This document shows positions 45,743-58,129 of a stretch of DNA of 64,000 bases, piece by piece (position 1 is the first letter of the stretch; the number at the start of each line of letters is the position of its first letter). The stretch is from Multifurca ochricompacta (taxonomy: Eukaryota; Basidiomycota; Agaricomycetes; Russulales; Russulaceae). The notes under the pieces were generated by a model. That model searched no databases and was not told the origin of the DNA. It saw only the letters and a program-made list of their open reading frames with translations. A program made the position numbers and the translations under genes. The stretch lies in assembly GCA_022496185.1 (NCBI GenBank), contig WTXG01000003.1, positions 1,240,001 to 1,304,000 on the forward strand, in the 5' to 3' direction.

Positions 45743-47006
45743 ATGTCCAGGTCGTACGATCGCGGTTTGTGCATCGATATTTTTCTGTTTCATCCTATCG
45801 TCTTTAATCTTTCTTGCAGCACTCACCGTTTTCTCACCTGACGGCCATTTGTTTCAGGTGGGCTTACCCACCACGCAACTCTGGGCGCGCGTCTCATATA
45901 TCTCGTAGGTCGAATATGCCCAGGAAGCTGTGAGGAAGGGAACATGTGCTGTATGTATCACCTTGAATCAATATCTCTATCACTCTCACACTGGCTAGGT
46001 TGGTGTGCGCGGGAAGGATGTTGTAGTTTTAGGCGTTGAGAAGAAGTCAGTCCTTCAACTACAAGATCCACGAACCGTAAGAAAGGTCGTTATGCTCGAT
46101 GATCACATCTGTCTCGCATTCGCCGGTGAGTCCAGATCATTCTCGCCTTGACAACCGAGAAGCAACTGGCGACCTAGGTCTTACGGCCGACGGCCGCGTA
46201 CTTATTGACAAAGCAAGAGTCGAGTGTCAAAGCCACCGCCTCACGGTAGAGGATCCCGTTACCGTTGAGTATATCACCAGACATATCGCTGGAATTCAAC
46301 AGGTGAGCTCATCTGTTGCACGGTGTTCCGTATCCAATTGATTGATCCCTTTGTACGGAAGCGTTACACACAGTCTGGTGGCGTTCGACCTTTTGGTATT
46401 TCAACTCTCATTGTTGGTTTCGACCCGAATGAGACAGTCCCCCGGTTGTATCAAACTGAGCCTAGCGGCATCTACAGCGCCTGGAAGGTATACTATCCAC
46501 TTCCTTTCACCTGTCATGTCCATCCCATTAGCTTATGCTGTCATAAGGCCAATGCCATCGGCAGATCTTCCAAAACTGTTCGGGAGTTCTTAGAGAAGAA
46601 TCACAAAGATGACATGACGCGTGATGAAAGCATCAAGCTTACTGTAAAGAGTCTTCTAGAAGTCGTGCAGACCGGTGCGAAAAACATAGAGATCAGTGTG
46701 ATGGAGGGTTATGGAAAGGTTACAGTGAGTGCACGTATCATATCCGTCCCCCTCGTCTTGTTCATACTTTGCATTAGAATCTGGATCTCGCGCAGATAGA
46801 GGCCATCGTGCAGGAGATTGAACAGGAAAAAGAAGCTGGTAAGACCAAACATTCATGGCGTTCTATATTCTCTGTTTATTTTATTTTTAAAAAAACAACG
46901 ATGTCCAGATGCCGAAAGAAAGCGCTCAAGGCTGGCAGCCACTGCAGCTGGCCAAGCTGCAATGACAACTCGTGCTACAGGTTCGCCAAGCTCATCCGGG
47001 CCATAG
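45743..47006 (+). CDS. PRE6: 20S proteasome subunit alpha-4
   Basis: This is an alpha-ring subunit of the 20S proteasome. Three small exons at the 5' end join to give [20 protein letters not shown] and [20 protein letters not shown], the alpha-subunit signature. The rest follows in order: [100 protein letters not shown], and [20 protein letters not shown]. The helix [13 protein letters not shown] [20 protein letters not shown] is followed by a low-complexity Ala/Ser/Thr tail ending SPSSSGP. About nine introns are present. The [11 protein letters not shown] motif and helix lengths match subunit alpha-4 (PSMA7/Pre6) better than other alpha types, though paralogue choice is by eye. Confidence 0.9.
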
Positions 47007-47297
47007 GTTTTTTTGTTGTGTTTTTGTTGTTTTTTGTTTTTTGTTTTACTTTGTAATTATATGAAAATCACAACCGAATGTTACCAGACCAGACAGAGAC
47101 AGAGTCGAACTTGTGAACTAGTAGTAATTTCCCCTCCCACCCAAATGGGAAAGTGAATATACTAATTAAGTATCGAGACCCCCGGTTACCTCTTTGCTTA
47201 AGACCCGTGACCTCGTCCGGGATCACGTTTCCCGTTTTTCCCTTTCCCCGTCTATGCCCCGCTGCCAGTGAAGAAGAGCGCGTTGCGTTTCCCGACA

Positions 47298-50200
47298 ATG
47301 GCTACATCCTATACAGCCTCCAACCATCCTGGGCACTATGAGACGACCTTCCCTGAGCACATAATCTATTCAGAGGTTTTGGCCGTAACCTTTGTCATGC
47401 GAAAGAATTCTAGATGGTCATCAAGTACCCAGACTTTCTATGCCAGGGATTCAGCTCTCGCGAGCAACCTCGGACTTCGGAGGCCAGGGCCTAATAGCGC
47501 AGTAACACCCCAACTAGGAAGCAGAGAGGAAGATCTTATGTCAGGTTTTGAGCAGCTGAAGCGAGCTCTTAGAAGTGCGCAAGGTAAATATATGCAGTGT
47601 CTTCAATGCCCAGGGCTATGCTAACAGGAGTTTTGGCTTTCTTGTCTTATAGACATCACCGTCATACCCCTTGCTGATATTCTTGCACCTTTCCTTGCCA
47701 TCATCCGTTCGCCATTGTCCACAGGCCCGATCACATCTGCTGCTCTTTCCGCTTTACACTCGTTCTTTTCCTGCGGCATCTTCTCGAAAGCAGATGCGTC
47801 CGTCGATGCTGCCCTTGCGGAGCTCAGCTCTGCCGTCTCTCATTGTAAATTTGAAGCCAGCGACTCCTCCGGCGACGAGGTTGTACTCCTTCGAATATTG
47901 ACCGTCATCGAAGATTGCATGTGTGGTAATTGGAGCCCGCGGCTGGGTGACATTGAGGTGTGTGAAATGTTGGAGACTGTCCTCGCAACATGCGTACAAA
48001 TGAGGCTCAGCGGTCAGTCATACGACACGTCCCCATTCTACTTATGCTCATACGATTACAGAGGCTCTACGGCGCTCGGCAGAACTAACAATGCACAAAC
48101 TCGTGAGAACGGTACTTTCCAAACTATATGTCCTCGACCCCGGGAGTGAGGAGAAAAAGTTGCTGAGTATTCCCAGTGCGCCCGCCGCAGGAACGGAACC
48201 GTCTGCACCGTCGGCCGGACTGATATCAGACGACCTTGCAACTACAGGTCAACCGGTTACGCCCACCACACAGGGCCTACATGATGCCTCCAGGGAGCAG
48301 AGATCGGGATGTACGTCATAGGCTTCATTCATCGAGTATCCGGACTAATATTGACGAGTATCTTAGATGGACTGCCGTCGATTATCGAGCTTCTCCGGGT
48401 TCTTGTGAACATCCTCGACCCACATGATCGCGTTCATACGGATTCTACAAGGCTCTTAGCACTAGGCGTGCTGAAAACGTCATTTGAGGTGTCCGGCCTG
48501 CGACTAGGCGATTTTCCTACCCTGCGCACGATGATCCTCGACCACGGGTGCAAGTACCTTTTCCAGCTGGCTCAATCTGAGAACTCTTCAGTCTTCCAGC
48601 TGACACTTCGTACAATATCTACCATGATGAACACTATGCGAAAGCATCTAAAGCTTCAACAGGAACTGTTCCTAGCTTATACATTGGATCGGCTTGAACC
48701 CCCTGTGGCAGGCAAGCCAAGTCGTCTGGGGACACCACTGCAGAAAAGCGGGTTATTCTCACCTCGTCCCGGCACCCCTGGTGCCAATTCTTCCAGTCTT
48801 GAGCTACTGGAAGAGGTCGAAATAGAGAAAGGTAGTCCAACGCCGAACAAGCCATCCGTCATCCCAGCCAGTGGGAGTGCGCGGGATATGTTGCTGGAGA
48901 TTCTTAGCCGGATATCGAGCCACCCAAGCTTCCTTGTCGAAATTTTCAGCAATTATGACTGCGATATCAATGCCGAGAACCTGTTTGACAGGGTTATCGA
49001 CATATTGACTAAAGTACATCTGCAAAGATCCTGTCCGTTCTTTCGCTTATTTATTTATGTTTGCTAGGGCGTGTACACCGACTATTACGGGGAATCATTG
49101 CCGTTTTCATATCTAAGTGCACAGTATCTGTGTTTAGACCTTCTCCTCACATTCATCAACGCCATGGCTACTCGCGCTGCCGTTGTGAGTCAATGCAATC
49201 GATGTATACCTCTGCGCTGACTTAAAAGTCAGCCAGGCGCAGAGTGGTCTAAGGTTCGTTATTAAGATGCCCCCACATACACAACACCTACATGTTCTGA
49301 TTCCCTTCTTTTCCCACAGAGCTATGTCTCCGCCGAGGAGTTGCTGCAACGCAAATCAAAGAAGAGGCTAATTTTAGCTGGTGCTGCTCGCTTCAACAGC
49401 AAACCGAAAACGGGCCTCTCGTTCCTAGAGGAAAACGGTCTTATTTACCATGACCTTTCCGAGGGAATCACCCGACCGCAAAGCCTCGCGAAGTTTCTGA
49501 AAAGCAGCACCCGGCTCGACAAGAAGCTGTTGGGAGACTTTATCTCAAAGCCGGAGAATACTGACCTTCTCAAGGCCTTCTTTGGTCTCTTCGACTTCCG
49601 CGAAGTGCGTTCGTTGTTCGGTAGCCCCGTGTACCAATGCTTTTGACCGATGAAAGTTGATCTAGAAACCTATCGCAGACGCGATGAGGGAACTTTTGGA
49701 GACGTTCCGACTTCCTGGGGAAGCCCAGCAGATCGCGCGGATCACTGAGACATTTGCCGAGATTTACTTTGCGTCGGAGCCAGGTTTATCTTTTCTAAAG
49801 GTGGCACTACGATCGCTCATACTATCTTACAGCTGAAATAAAAAGCCAGGATGCTGTCTACGTCCTTGCGTATTCCGTGATTATGCTGAATACTGATCTA
49901 CATAATCCGCAAGTTCGAGTACGTCAGTCTCAAGCTGTCGCACCACTCGTTTAGCCTATGCCACATTTCTTAGAAACGCATGACTATTGAAGACTATCAA
50001 CGCAATTTAAGAGGTGTTAATGATGGATCTGACTTCTCACCTGAGTATCTCGTGGGTGATACAGTACATTCGAGGCCCAGTACTCACGCTCCCGCAGCAA
50101 GCTGTCTACGACTCTATAAGAAAGCAGGAGATAGTTATGCCTGAGGAGCATACCGGTCAGCTCGGCTTCGAGTTCGCTTGGAAAGAGTTACTCATGCGTT

Positions 50201-52814
50201 CGAGGCAATCCGGTATGTGGTTCCGTACGTCTCCCCCTACTTTGAGACCACCCCCGCTTTCCAGGAGAACTTATGATCTGCAACTCACCTGTCTTTGACA
50301 AGGAGATGTTCAGATCCATTTGGAAGCCGGTTATATCTGCTATCACATTTGCGTTCATGACGTTCGATGATGACTACATCATCGAACGCGCCATCGCAGG
50401 CTTCCGACAATGCGCAACCCTCGCTGGTTACTTCCAGCTCCCGGAAGTATTCGATTACGTGGTTATTTCGCTGTCGCAGGCAATGAGCCTTCTTTCTGAG
50501 AACCTTCCATCTGAGGTTCCCGTGTACCCGGTGGTGGAGGTCGAAGGACAATCTATTACCGTGTCTTCATTGGCTGTCAGTTTTGGCGCACATTTGAAGG
50601 GGCAGTTGGCCGCCGTCGTTTTGTTTAATATAATGAATGGTAACGGAAACGCCATCCGCGAAGGCTGGATTCAGGTTCGTCAAGTTCTCTCCCTGTACCC
50701 TTTATCACGCTTCATATTAGACAGATTTTTGAAATTTTCCTGAACTTATTCATTCATTCCCTACTCCCCACCAGAATGCTCCAGATGGAGGATTTTCTTG
50801 GTGGCGTTTCCATGATACCTTTGCGCGGGGGCAATAGTCAGCCGACACGGCCACCACCAAGAAGCGACGGCCTTCTGTCTACCCTTTCGTCGTATTTGAT
50901 GACCCCTTACAGCTCTCCGCATGACAATCCTGTCCCCAGTGCATCTGACGCCGACATTGAGAGCACTCTCTGTGCACTTGATTGCATCTCCACTTGTCGA
51001 CTGGAAGAGCTATACGCGCAGATCATGTATGAGCTAATGGCATCGCCTCCAGACGTGCAGTGCTGATTTCATAACAGGCAATTGGACTTGGATCCTTTGG
51101 TTGCTGCCGTTCGATCACTCGAAGCCCTTGCTTACGAGCGAACGAACGCAAGACTTCAGCACGAATTTGATGATACCCCTTCAGACTCCGGCGCAGGGTC
51201 GCCTCGGCCACTGCCTTATGACCCAGCTTCGGTCTTCTTACTCGAGATGATGGTCAGCATCGTCTGCAATACACCGACGTATATTGAAGAGCTATGGTAA
51301 GTTTTCGCCGTCCTAGGCAAACGCTGCCTAATTCTTGCTCAGGCCCATCGTTTTTGAGCACTTATCCTTACTGCTCAAGTCATCCCAAAGGTACAGCGTT
51401 CTTCTCGTTGAACGCGCTGTTGTGTCTGTAATGCGTATATGCCTTATTTTGGCCGCCAAGGCGAGTTGTGCTGCGTCATCTCAAAGTTCTGCAGCGGTGA
51501 CACAGCCGCCACAGCCGAATCACTTGCGTGACCAAATATATCTATCCTTTGACCTTCTTGGAGGTCTCCCACCGGGGGTAGCAAATTCAGTAGCGGAGCA
51601 GATCATTTCAGGGCTCATTCTTATCGTGCAAAACCATCGTGAAGTTATCAACTCGCAAACCGAGTGGAACATCGTCCTAGCGTTGGTCCGCTCGAGTGTT
51701 TCAAACCTCGAGGCGGCGCGCGGGTCGTTCGGCCTCATTGAACAACTTGTTTGTGAAGGTCCCGAACAGCGTATTAGTACTGACAATATCGTTGGCCTTG
51801 TCGCTGTGCTCGATGACTTTTCCACCGCTGCTGGGATTGTGGCCGAAGTTGAGCAGCAGCATGCTCGGCGGCGTCCTCAGTTTAGCTCGTCCAGGTGGGG
51901 GCCTTCGGTTATGGTTATGTTGACCCGTCTTTCGCTCACTTGGCCCAGCTCCCCTGTCATTGACCGAGGACGAAAAGCTGTCGATCTCATGTTCGAGATC
52001 CTCAAATACATACCTTCTTTGACAGAAAACCGCGGTGAGACTCATGACAAACGTCAGCCAGATTTCCCGTCTCCATGTTATTCATTCGTTGGCTGACTTG
52101 CGTGGTTGGAACTAGGTTGCCACCAGCTCACCCTTCCTGTGTTGATCTCTCTGTCTCGCCAATGCACTTCCGCATCACCCGAAGTCCGACACTCTGCGCT
52201 CTCCTCGCTCTCCCGCGCTCTCCTGGGGCCACTCGTGTGTGTGCCTCCCGTTGACGTTACCGAAGTCTTTCAACGAGTGCTCTATCCACTGCTCGAAGCG
52301 TTAATCTCGGCCCCGGGTGGCGCAGAGACGACGGAAGGTCGTCTGCGCGCGTCTGTATTGTTGTGCAAGGCGTTCGTGAGGTTTGAGATAAGCGACATCG
52401 CTGGGGGAAAGAACGTGACTGAGCGCTGGGTCCAAGTTCTCGATTACTTGGACCGACTGATGCGTACAGACCAGAGCGACCAATTGGTGCGCTTCGCCTT
52501 CTCTCTTGATACGCATAATGGAGGCTGACATAGAGAGCCGTGCTGTCCAGTCCGAAGCTGTACCAGAGTCGCTCAAAAATGTGGTCCTGGTGATGCATGC
52601 AACGGGCATGCTTGTCCCTCCTTTGGCTGAAGAGAATGGTAACACGCGAGACGAGCCACAGCGACAGTTGTGGCGCATCACACGCGACAAGATTGAACAG
52701 TTTATGCCAGGATTCATGGAAAGCGTCATACCGATGCCGACGGTTGCGCCTTCGTCTTCCACTGAGGTGTCAACAATAGCAGCCGCAGCAACTGTTGAGA
52801 AGCCGGATTCGTAG
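47298..52814 (+). CDS. Sec7-family Arf guanine nucleotide exchange factor (GEA/GBF1)
   Basis: Gea1/Gea2 (GBF1 in animals) load GTP on Arf at the early Golgi for COPI traffic. The start ATG at 47298 gives MATSYTASNHPGHYETTFPE. The DCB/HUS region follows, with IIELLRVLVNILDPHDRVHT and SYVSAEELLQRKSKKRLILA. In the Sec7 domain, the catalytic-Glu loop reads FRLPGEAQQIARITETF and the second motif AYSVIMLNTDLHNPQVR, which are both intact. After it come the HDS regions, including DDDYIIERAIAGFRQCATLA and VFLLEMMVSIVCNTPTYIEE. The last exon contains ESLKNVVLVMHATGMLVPPL and ends ATVEKPDS. About 15 introns are present and the protein is roughly 1,500 aa. The gene is clearly the GEA type rather than Sec7 proper because of its size and C-terminal regions. 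Confidence 0.9.
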
Positions 52815-53101
52815 GCGCCGGACGTGGCGCAGCCTCAGACCAATACGGAGGTACATACAAGAGATTTTATTGTCTAGTCCAACATCTGTTTCATAGCCTC
52901 GCACTCTTCGTCATTCCTTTATGCTATCCTCATGGCCAATGCACCAAACGCTAATATCCATCGAAACAAGAAACAGGGTCACAGACTTGCCGACCGCGGC
53001 TCTGGATGTGACAGTTTAAAAAAACTTCATCTTTGATAGTCTAGGGAGGATTTGTGAGGTTTGTGAGATAAATACGTATTGCGGATGAGAATTTAAGGGG
53101 G

Positions 53102-54044
53102 TCACCTGGTACGAGAGTAGAGAGAGGCTAGGATGCCAAGAGGCGCAAACGTGTAGGCAACAAGACGGACAATATAGGCACTGTTCTCCGAGACCCAAGC
53201 AGACCAAGCGCCTCCAAAGTTAACAGTTGTCAGTAGGAGAGGCAAGAGAATGTAGCCAGACAGCCTATGGTACTTCCACACCAACTTGGCTTTGTGACCA
53301 CCTCCAAACGCGGCACCTCCAAACCAGACGCTTCCTGCGCCGAGTGCGACCTGAAATACGAGCCAGGATACAGTGATCAAGCCAAAAGTCTAGGAGGCAG
53401 AATTCTGTGGGTTTGTTGCAGATAGAGAAGAGAGATGGGCGTACGCCGTGCCAGGTTGTATAGTGAGGAGCGCGGTGGGAAGTTTTGTTGTACCATATTG
53501 CCGAGGTGCCGAGGAGGATGAAAATAAAACCGAAACCCATCGCAAACTGATGACGCTGAAGTCCAGCAGCTTTTGTCTTCGGCTGGGACGTGGGTTGAAG
53601 GGTGAGAATCCCTGTACGCACTCATGGTTAGCGAGCTCCGCTTTGGCCAATTAAAGCTGGAGGGAAGGCACCGAAAGTGAAGCAAAACAATGCTAGGGTG
53701 TTGAGAGTAGGATGAAATGCGAACCAAGAAAGATTGTTTGGGTTATTGGATAGGATGATAGTCCATGTTGAGAGAAGTAGAATCTGAATTAAGGTAAGAT
53801 CAATGAATGGGGCGGCACAGCTGTGAAAGGGTTCTCTACCCACTAGCGCGGATACCTGGATCAGAGGTTGAGTTAAAGAAAGGGGTGGAGGAGGAAAGGT
53901 ACGCACCAATGCGATGTTGAACGCGAGATTGTCGCCAGATCTAGTTTCGCCTTTGGTTTGCTGCTCGTTACTGCCCATGAGAGTGTCTGTAGAGTGTGGT
54001 TCGTCTTCTAAGGAATTAAAATCGTGCGAGTGGGAGGATATCAT
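53102..54044 (-). CDS. Cytochrome b561-domain membrane protein
   Basis: This is a predicted di-heme transmembrane protein of the cytochrome b561 type. The N-terminus MISSHSHDFNSLEDEPHSTD is cytosolic in character. Helices include FIDLTLIQILLLSTWTIILS, FHPTLNTLALFCFTFG, QFAMGFGFIFILLGTSAIWY, FGLITVSWLVFQVALGAGSV, and SGYILLPLLLTTVNFGGAWS. Heme-ligand candidates are spaced as expected: His in WFAFHPTLN, LQRHQFAM, HYTTWHGTFG, and WKYHRLSG. Four introns are seen, and the protein is about 260 aa. It resembles stand-alone fungal b561 proteins without a DOMON domain. Redox partner and location are unknown; plasma membrane or vacuole is possible. A 15-bp tandem duplication lies just upstream of its start. 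Confidence 0.85.
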
Positions 54045-54377
54045 ATCTCAACGATCAATGAAAGATCAATCAATGAAAGATCAAGTTAAGTCAGCCCATT
54101 ATATGGGGGTGTGATCACGTGATTTGTACTTTCTACCACACACCACACCAACACCAACCACCAATCAATTAATCAACCAACCAACCACCAACCCTCTCCC
54201 TTTCTTCCCTTTCCCTTTCTTCTTCCTTCACCTCCACCCACCGCGCTGGACGCTTATTCAATTCTGTCCGCGTCCAAATTCACCACCACTCCATCCGCGT
54301 TTCTCCCTTAAGGTGGTTTTCCTTTTACTTTTCTCTTCCCCCCTTTCAACCAAATACTTTCCAATAGTTACCGTCGG
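54045..54377. promoter_or_regulatory. Shared promoter region with tandem duplication
   Basis: This 333-nt gap separates the divergent cytochrome b561 and PKA genes. An exact 15-bp tandem duplication (54055-54069 and 54070-54084, unit TCAATGAAAGATCAA) begins 11 nt upstream of the b561 start. It is followed on the plus strand by a CA-rich stretch (about 54136-54195) and a pyrimidine tract (about 54195-54245) on the PKA side. Promoter function is inferred from position. Confidence 0.6.
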
Positions 54378-55882
54378 ATGGATATCACTCTCTTACCTGT
54401 CATCCCTGGTCGTTCATCTTCCTTACCCATCCCTGCAGATCAAGCCCACGATGGCCAATGTTGTCCTGATCGTCATGGCTCAACAACGGTCATGGTCGTA
54501 GCAAACTCGACTAGCCCTCCTCCATCTCCCCACAAGGTCCTTATCCGGCCCGAACTCAGCATCGAGCCCCAGTCGTCATACAGTGTTACCGCCTCTAATC
54601 ATTCTCCATGCCTGTCACCACCTCAATCACCGCCCCATTCTCTTCCTGAGTCCGCTCCGGATCACGATGTGTCCCCTTTGCAACCTTCCTTATCAGCCAT
54701 TCCCCCAGTCAGACTCTTGGATGACGAGGAGGAACACATCCACCGCTCTCTTCGGCTTCAAGACTTTCAAGTCAGGGGCACCCTGGGTACGCACACATCC
54801 CATCTATTATCGATTCTTCTACATCCATGCTTTAATATTTATCAGGTACTGGTACCTTTGGCCGTGTCCTTCTCGTCAAATATCGCCCTCCTGTCTCTGC
54901 ACCATCCAATACGACAAGGTTTTTTGCCATGAAAGTGCTCCAAAAGACGGAGGTTATTCGACTCCGACAAGTCGAGCACGTCAAAGCCGAACGACGCATC
55001 CTCTCCCGTGTGCGACACCCCTTTATCGTCGACCTTTATGCGACTTTCCAAGACAGCTTGAATATCTACATGCTGCTTTCCTATGTTCCTGGTGGCGAGC
55101 TATTCACTCATCTTCGTCGCGCTGGGCGCTTCAGCCCAGATGTCACCCGTTTCTATCTCGCAACCATCATTCTTGCTCTCAAGTACCTACATTCGTTCAA
55201 CATCATCTATCGTGATCTTAAACCGGAAAACCTCCTTCTCGACAATCGTGGTTACCTCCGCCTTACCGACTTTGGTTTTGCTAAAGTGGTCGATGATCGC
55301 ACTTGGACGCTATGTGGTACCCCGGAATATCTTGCTCCCGAAATAATTCAGTCAGATGGCCACGGCAAACCTGCGGACTGGTGGGCTTGCGGAATTCTTG
55401 CCTATGAGATGATGGTTGGCCACCCCCCTTTCTTTGACGAGACTGCATATGGTATCTACGATAGAATTTTGAAAGGGAAGATACAATGGCCAAGGGACAT
55501 GGATACCTTGTCCCGTAATCTCATCAAGGGATTTTTGCACCCAGATCGTACTAAGCGACTTGGCAATCTCCTCGCAGGCGCGGACGACATTCTTGAGCAT
55601 CCCTGGTTCCGAGGTGTCGACTGGGGTGCACTTGAACGGCGCGAGATTAGGGTAAGCTTGATCTAGCAGTCTTCTCCTGGTCCCGGCTTTGGGTGTTCGT
55701 TCTCAATTCCTTGCATATAGGCCCCCATCGTCCCGCATGTGACATCCTACGATGACACCCGCCACTTTACCCGTCTTCCTCTCCCCCCTGCGGATCAAAT
55801 TCCAGGTCTCGTCCAAGAGGATAGTACTTGCTCCCACCAACACCGCTTTGATGTTGTGGGTTTTCAGTTCAGTGAATTTTGA
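54378..55882 (+). CDS. cAMP-dependent protein kinase catalytic subunit (PKA)
   Basis: PKA is the effector kinase of cAMP signalling; in pathogenic basidiomycetes it controls dimorphism and virulence. The first exon encodes a Ser/Pro-rich N-terminal extension. The kinase domain starts DFQVRGTLGTGTFGRVLLVK (Gly-rich loop, rebuilt over an intron), with AMKVLQKTEV (VAIK-like Lys) following. Catalytic loop: IIYRDLKPENLLLD. DFG: LTDFGFAKVVDDRTWTL, with activation-loop CGTPEYLAPEIIQS containing the PKA-type phosphosite region (TWTLCGTPE). The AGC C-terminal tail ends VGFQFSEF, the hydrophobic motif at the very end of PKA catalytic subunits. About four introns are present. All catalytic residues are intact. 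The regulatory subunit is not in this window. Confidence 0.93.
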
Positions 55883-56337
55883 TCACTATTGTTATCACCA
55901 GTTCGAGCCGCTTTTCTCTACTCATATTGCCTTCGTCATTCCCCCCTCCCCCTTCCTGCTTCTCTCAAACCTCTCCTTTCAAACTGTATACAGACTCGCA
56001 GACATGCACTCCATTCGATTCGGTACAATTTTGACTAATCGTCTCTCTCTTCCTGGAGCTGTATCAATCCTTCCTGTCTCACATACCCGACTGATGATGC
56101 CGTACCTCTGCATCCGCTCGAGTGTAGCAAACACTAACATATGCCACCTTTCCTTCGTTTTTTAGTGTAAAATAGCTCGATGTGTTGATATGCGAGCGAG
56201 CTTTTATCGTCTCGGGCTCTGACTGTATTTTAATTATTTTTATTCCTCCTCTCATCTCGGCCCGTCTGATCCGGACCAGCTTAACCAACTCATTATTTCT
56301 CATTTTTCTTGTCTTGTTTTTGTTCTCAACACCTGTG
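55883..56337. other. Intergenic stretch, no gene seen
   Basis: This 455-nt gap between two same-strand genes should contain the PKA 3' end and the SSF1 promoter. It is pyrimidine-rich around 55930-55980 and 56240-56330. I see no additional coding frame with family features. Confidence 0.45.
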
Positions 56338-57862
56338 ATGGCCCGTAGGCGTAAAAACCGTACTCATTTGAAGGGGAAGGGAGGACAACTATCTGTATCA
56401 CCCTCTATCGACGTTCCCAAGTCATTTGTCATTAAACACGGCCATGTCGGCACTTCCCTCACTCAGCTCACTCGAGACATTCGCAAAGTTATGGAGCCCA
56501 ACACCGCGACCAGGCTCAGGGTTTGTATCTCCACTGCTCGGTTTTCGCCGATGCTGATATCAACCTTCCGTGCAAGCGAAGGAACGCTCTCGAAACAAGC
56601 TCAAAGACTTTTTGACAATGGCACCGGCACTGCAAGTTACTCATCTCCTTGCTTTCACGTTGACCGATATCGCACCGTCCCTGCGTATTGTGCGCCTGTC
56701 CAACGGGCCCACACTCAGCTTCCGCGTCGAGCGTTACAGCCTCGTGAAGGACGTCATATCATCCTCTCGCCACGCGAATCACCTAAGCCCTGTCGAATCT
56801 ATGAGTGCGCCGCTAGTGCGTCATATCCTTCCTCCCTCCCACCATTTCTCCCCGCGTGCGTTTTCCTAAAATCACCGTTCTCTTCAAGCTCGTCCTTGCA
56901 TCATTCCCCCCGCCAGGCCCCTCCGTTTCACCACACCTGACGTTCGTGATGAAAACGTTCCAGACGCTCTTCCCCCCACTCGCACCGCATAAGCTCGCCC
57001 TTTCCTCCGCGCGCCGCGTCGTGCTCGTGGCCTATAACGCAGAACGTGGAACCATTGATTGGCGCCATTTCCGCATCACCGTCAAGCCGTACGGGATTTC
57101 GCGGCGCGTGCGGCGCGTGCTGCAAGGCTCCACTACTACTCGCGGTGGTGCGATCCTTGATCTGGGGAACGAGAGGGACGTGGCTGATTATGTGCTGCGC
57201 ACGCGCGGCGAGTACTCCAATTCGAGCTCGGTTGTGGATGGATACGAGAGCGCCGTGTCTGAGGCATCGTCCGTCGCGGAGGATGACGCAGACGTCGTAT
57301 CGCTTGCCGAGGATTACGTTGGTCGGAATAATCGCAAGGGGCAAAAGCGCGCCGTACGCCTCGATGAGATTGGCCCGCGGATGGAGCTGCGACTGGTGAA
57401 AATCACGGAAGGTATTCCGGGGAAGGAAGGCGCAGTCATTTATCATGAATTCGGTAAGCATTTCTTTTTGTTTAAGTGGCCTGTTTCTGACGCTCGTCTT
57501 CGTATGCAGTTAAAAAAACAAAAGCTGAGATGGGCAATTTGAAGGCATCACATATAGCCAAGGAGAAACTGAGAAAGGAGCGTCGCGAGGAGCAAGAACG
57601 AAATGTACAACGCAAAATGGCGCTGGCGGGAAAGGCTACCACGAAAGCAACTGCGGAGGAAGGGATATACAATGTCGGTGATTCTTCAGATGCATTAAAC
57701 GAAGATGAAGACAATGAAGAGGCTTCCTGGGATGAGGATGAGGAGATAAGCGAAGGAGAGGTAAGCGAAGATGACAATACTAGAAACGAGAAGGAACCCA
57801 TTGAGAGCGAGAGCGAAAGCGAAGATGGACCACCAAAGAAAAAAAAAAAAAGTAAGCAATAG
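56338..57862 (+). CDS. SSF1: Ribosome biogenesis factor SSF1 (Brix domain, Peter Pan)
   Basis: Ssf1/Ssf2 bind pre-60S particles in the nucleolus and are needed for early large-subunit assembly. The start ATG at 56338 gives MARRRKNRTHLKGKGGQLSV. The Brix domain follows: SFVIKHGHVGTSLTQLTRDI, RKVMEPNTATRLRERSRNKL, HLLAFTLTDIAPSLRIVRLS, and TLSFRVERYSLVKDVISS. The later section, FPPLAPHKLALSSARRVVLV and WRHFRITVKPYGISRRVRRV, ends with LDEIGPRMELRLVKITEGIP, the sigma-like motif of the Imp4 superfamily. Beyond it lies an acidic and Lys-rich tail (IYNVGDSSDALNEDEDNEEA and KKKKKSKQ). About four introns are present. The stretch around 56980-57420 is clearly richer in G and C than its neighbours. Confidence 0.92.
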
Positions 57863-58129
57863 TGCTGTTACTTGTAGTACATACAGTATGGTATAATGCT
57901 CGAGATCTTCGGCTCTCTCTTATTCAGCTTGTCCGCCGCTATTGCTTGTTGTGATTACGACTTGAAGGCAGAAGCAAATTAATTGTTCCCCCAATTTATA
58001 GATTTAATGAAATCACTGGTAGGCGCAAGTGATTCAATGGCAACCAAAACAACAAAACAAAGCAATGTGTCTTTTAAAGCGTCTATTTAGTATAGTGAAG
58101 TGGAGTAACCCACAGACATGTAGGAAGGG

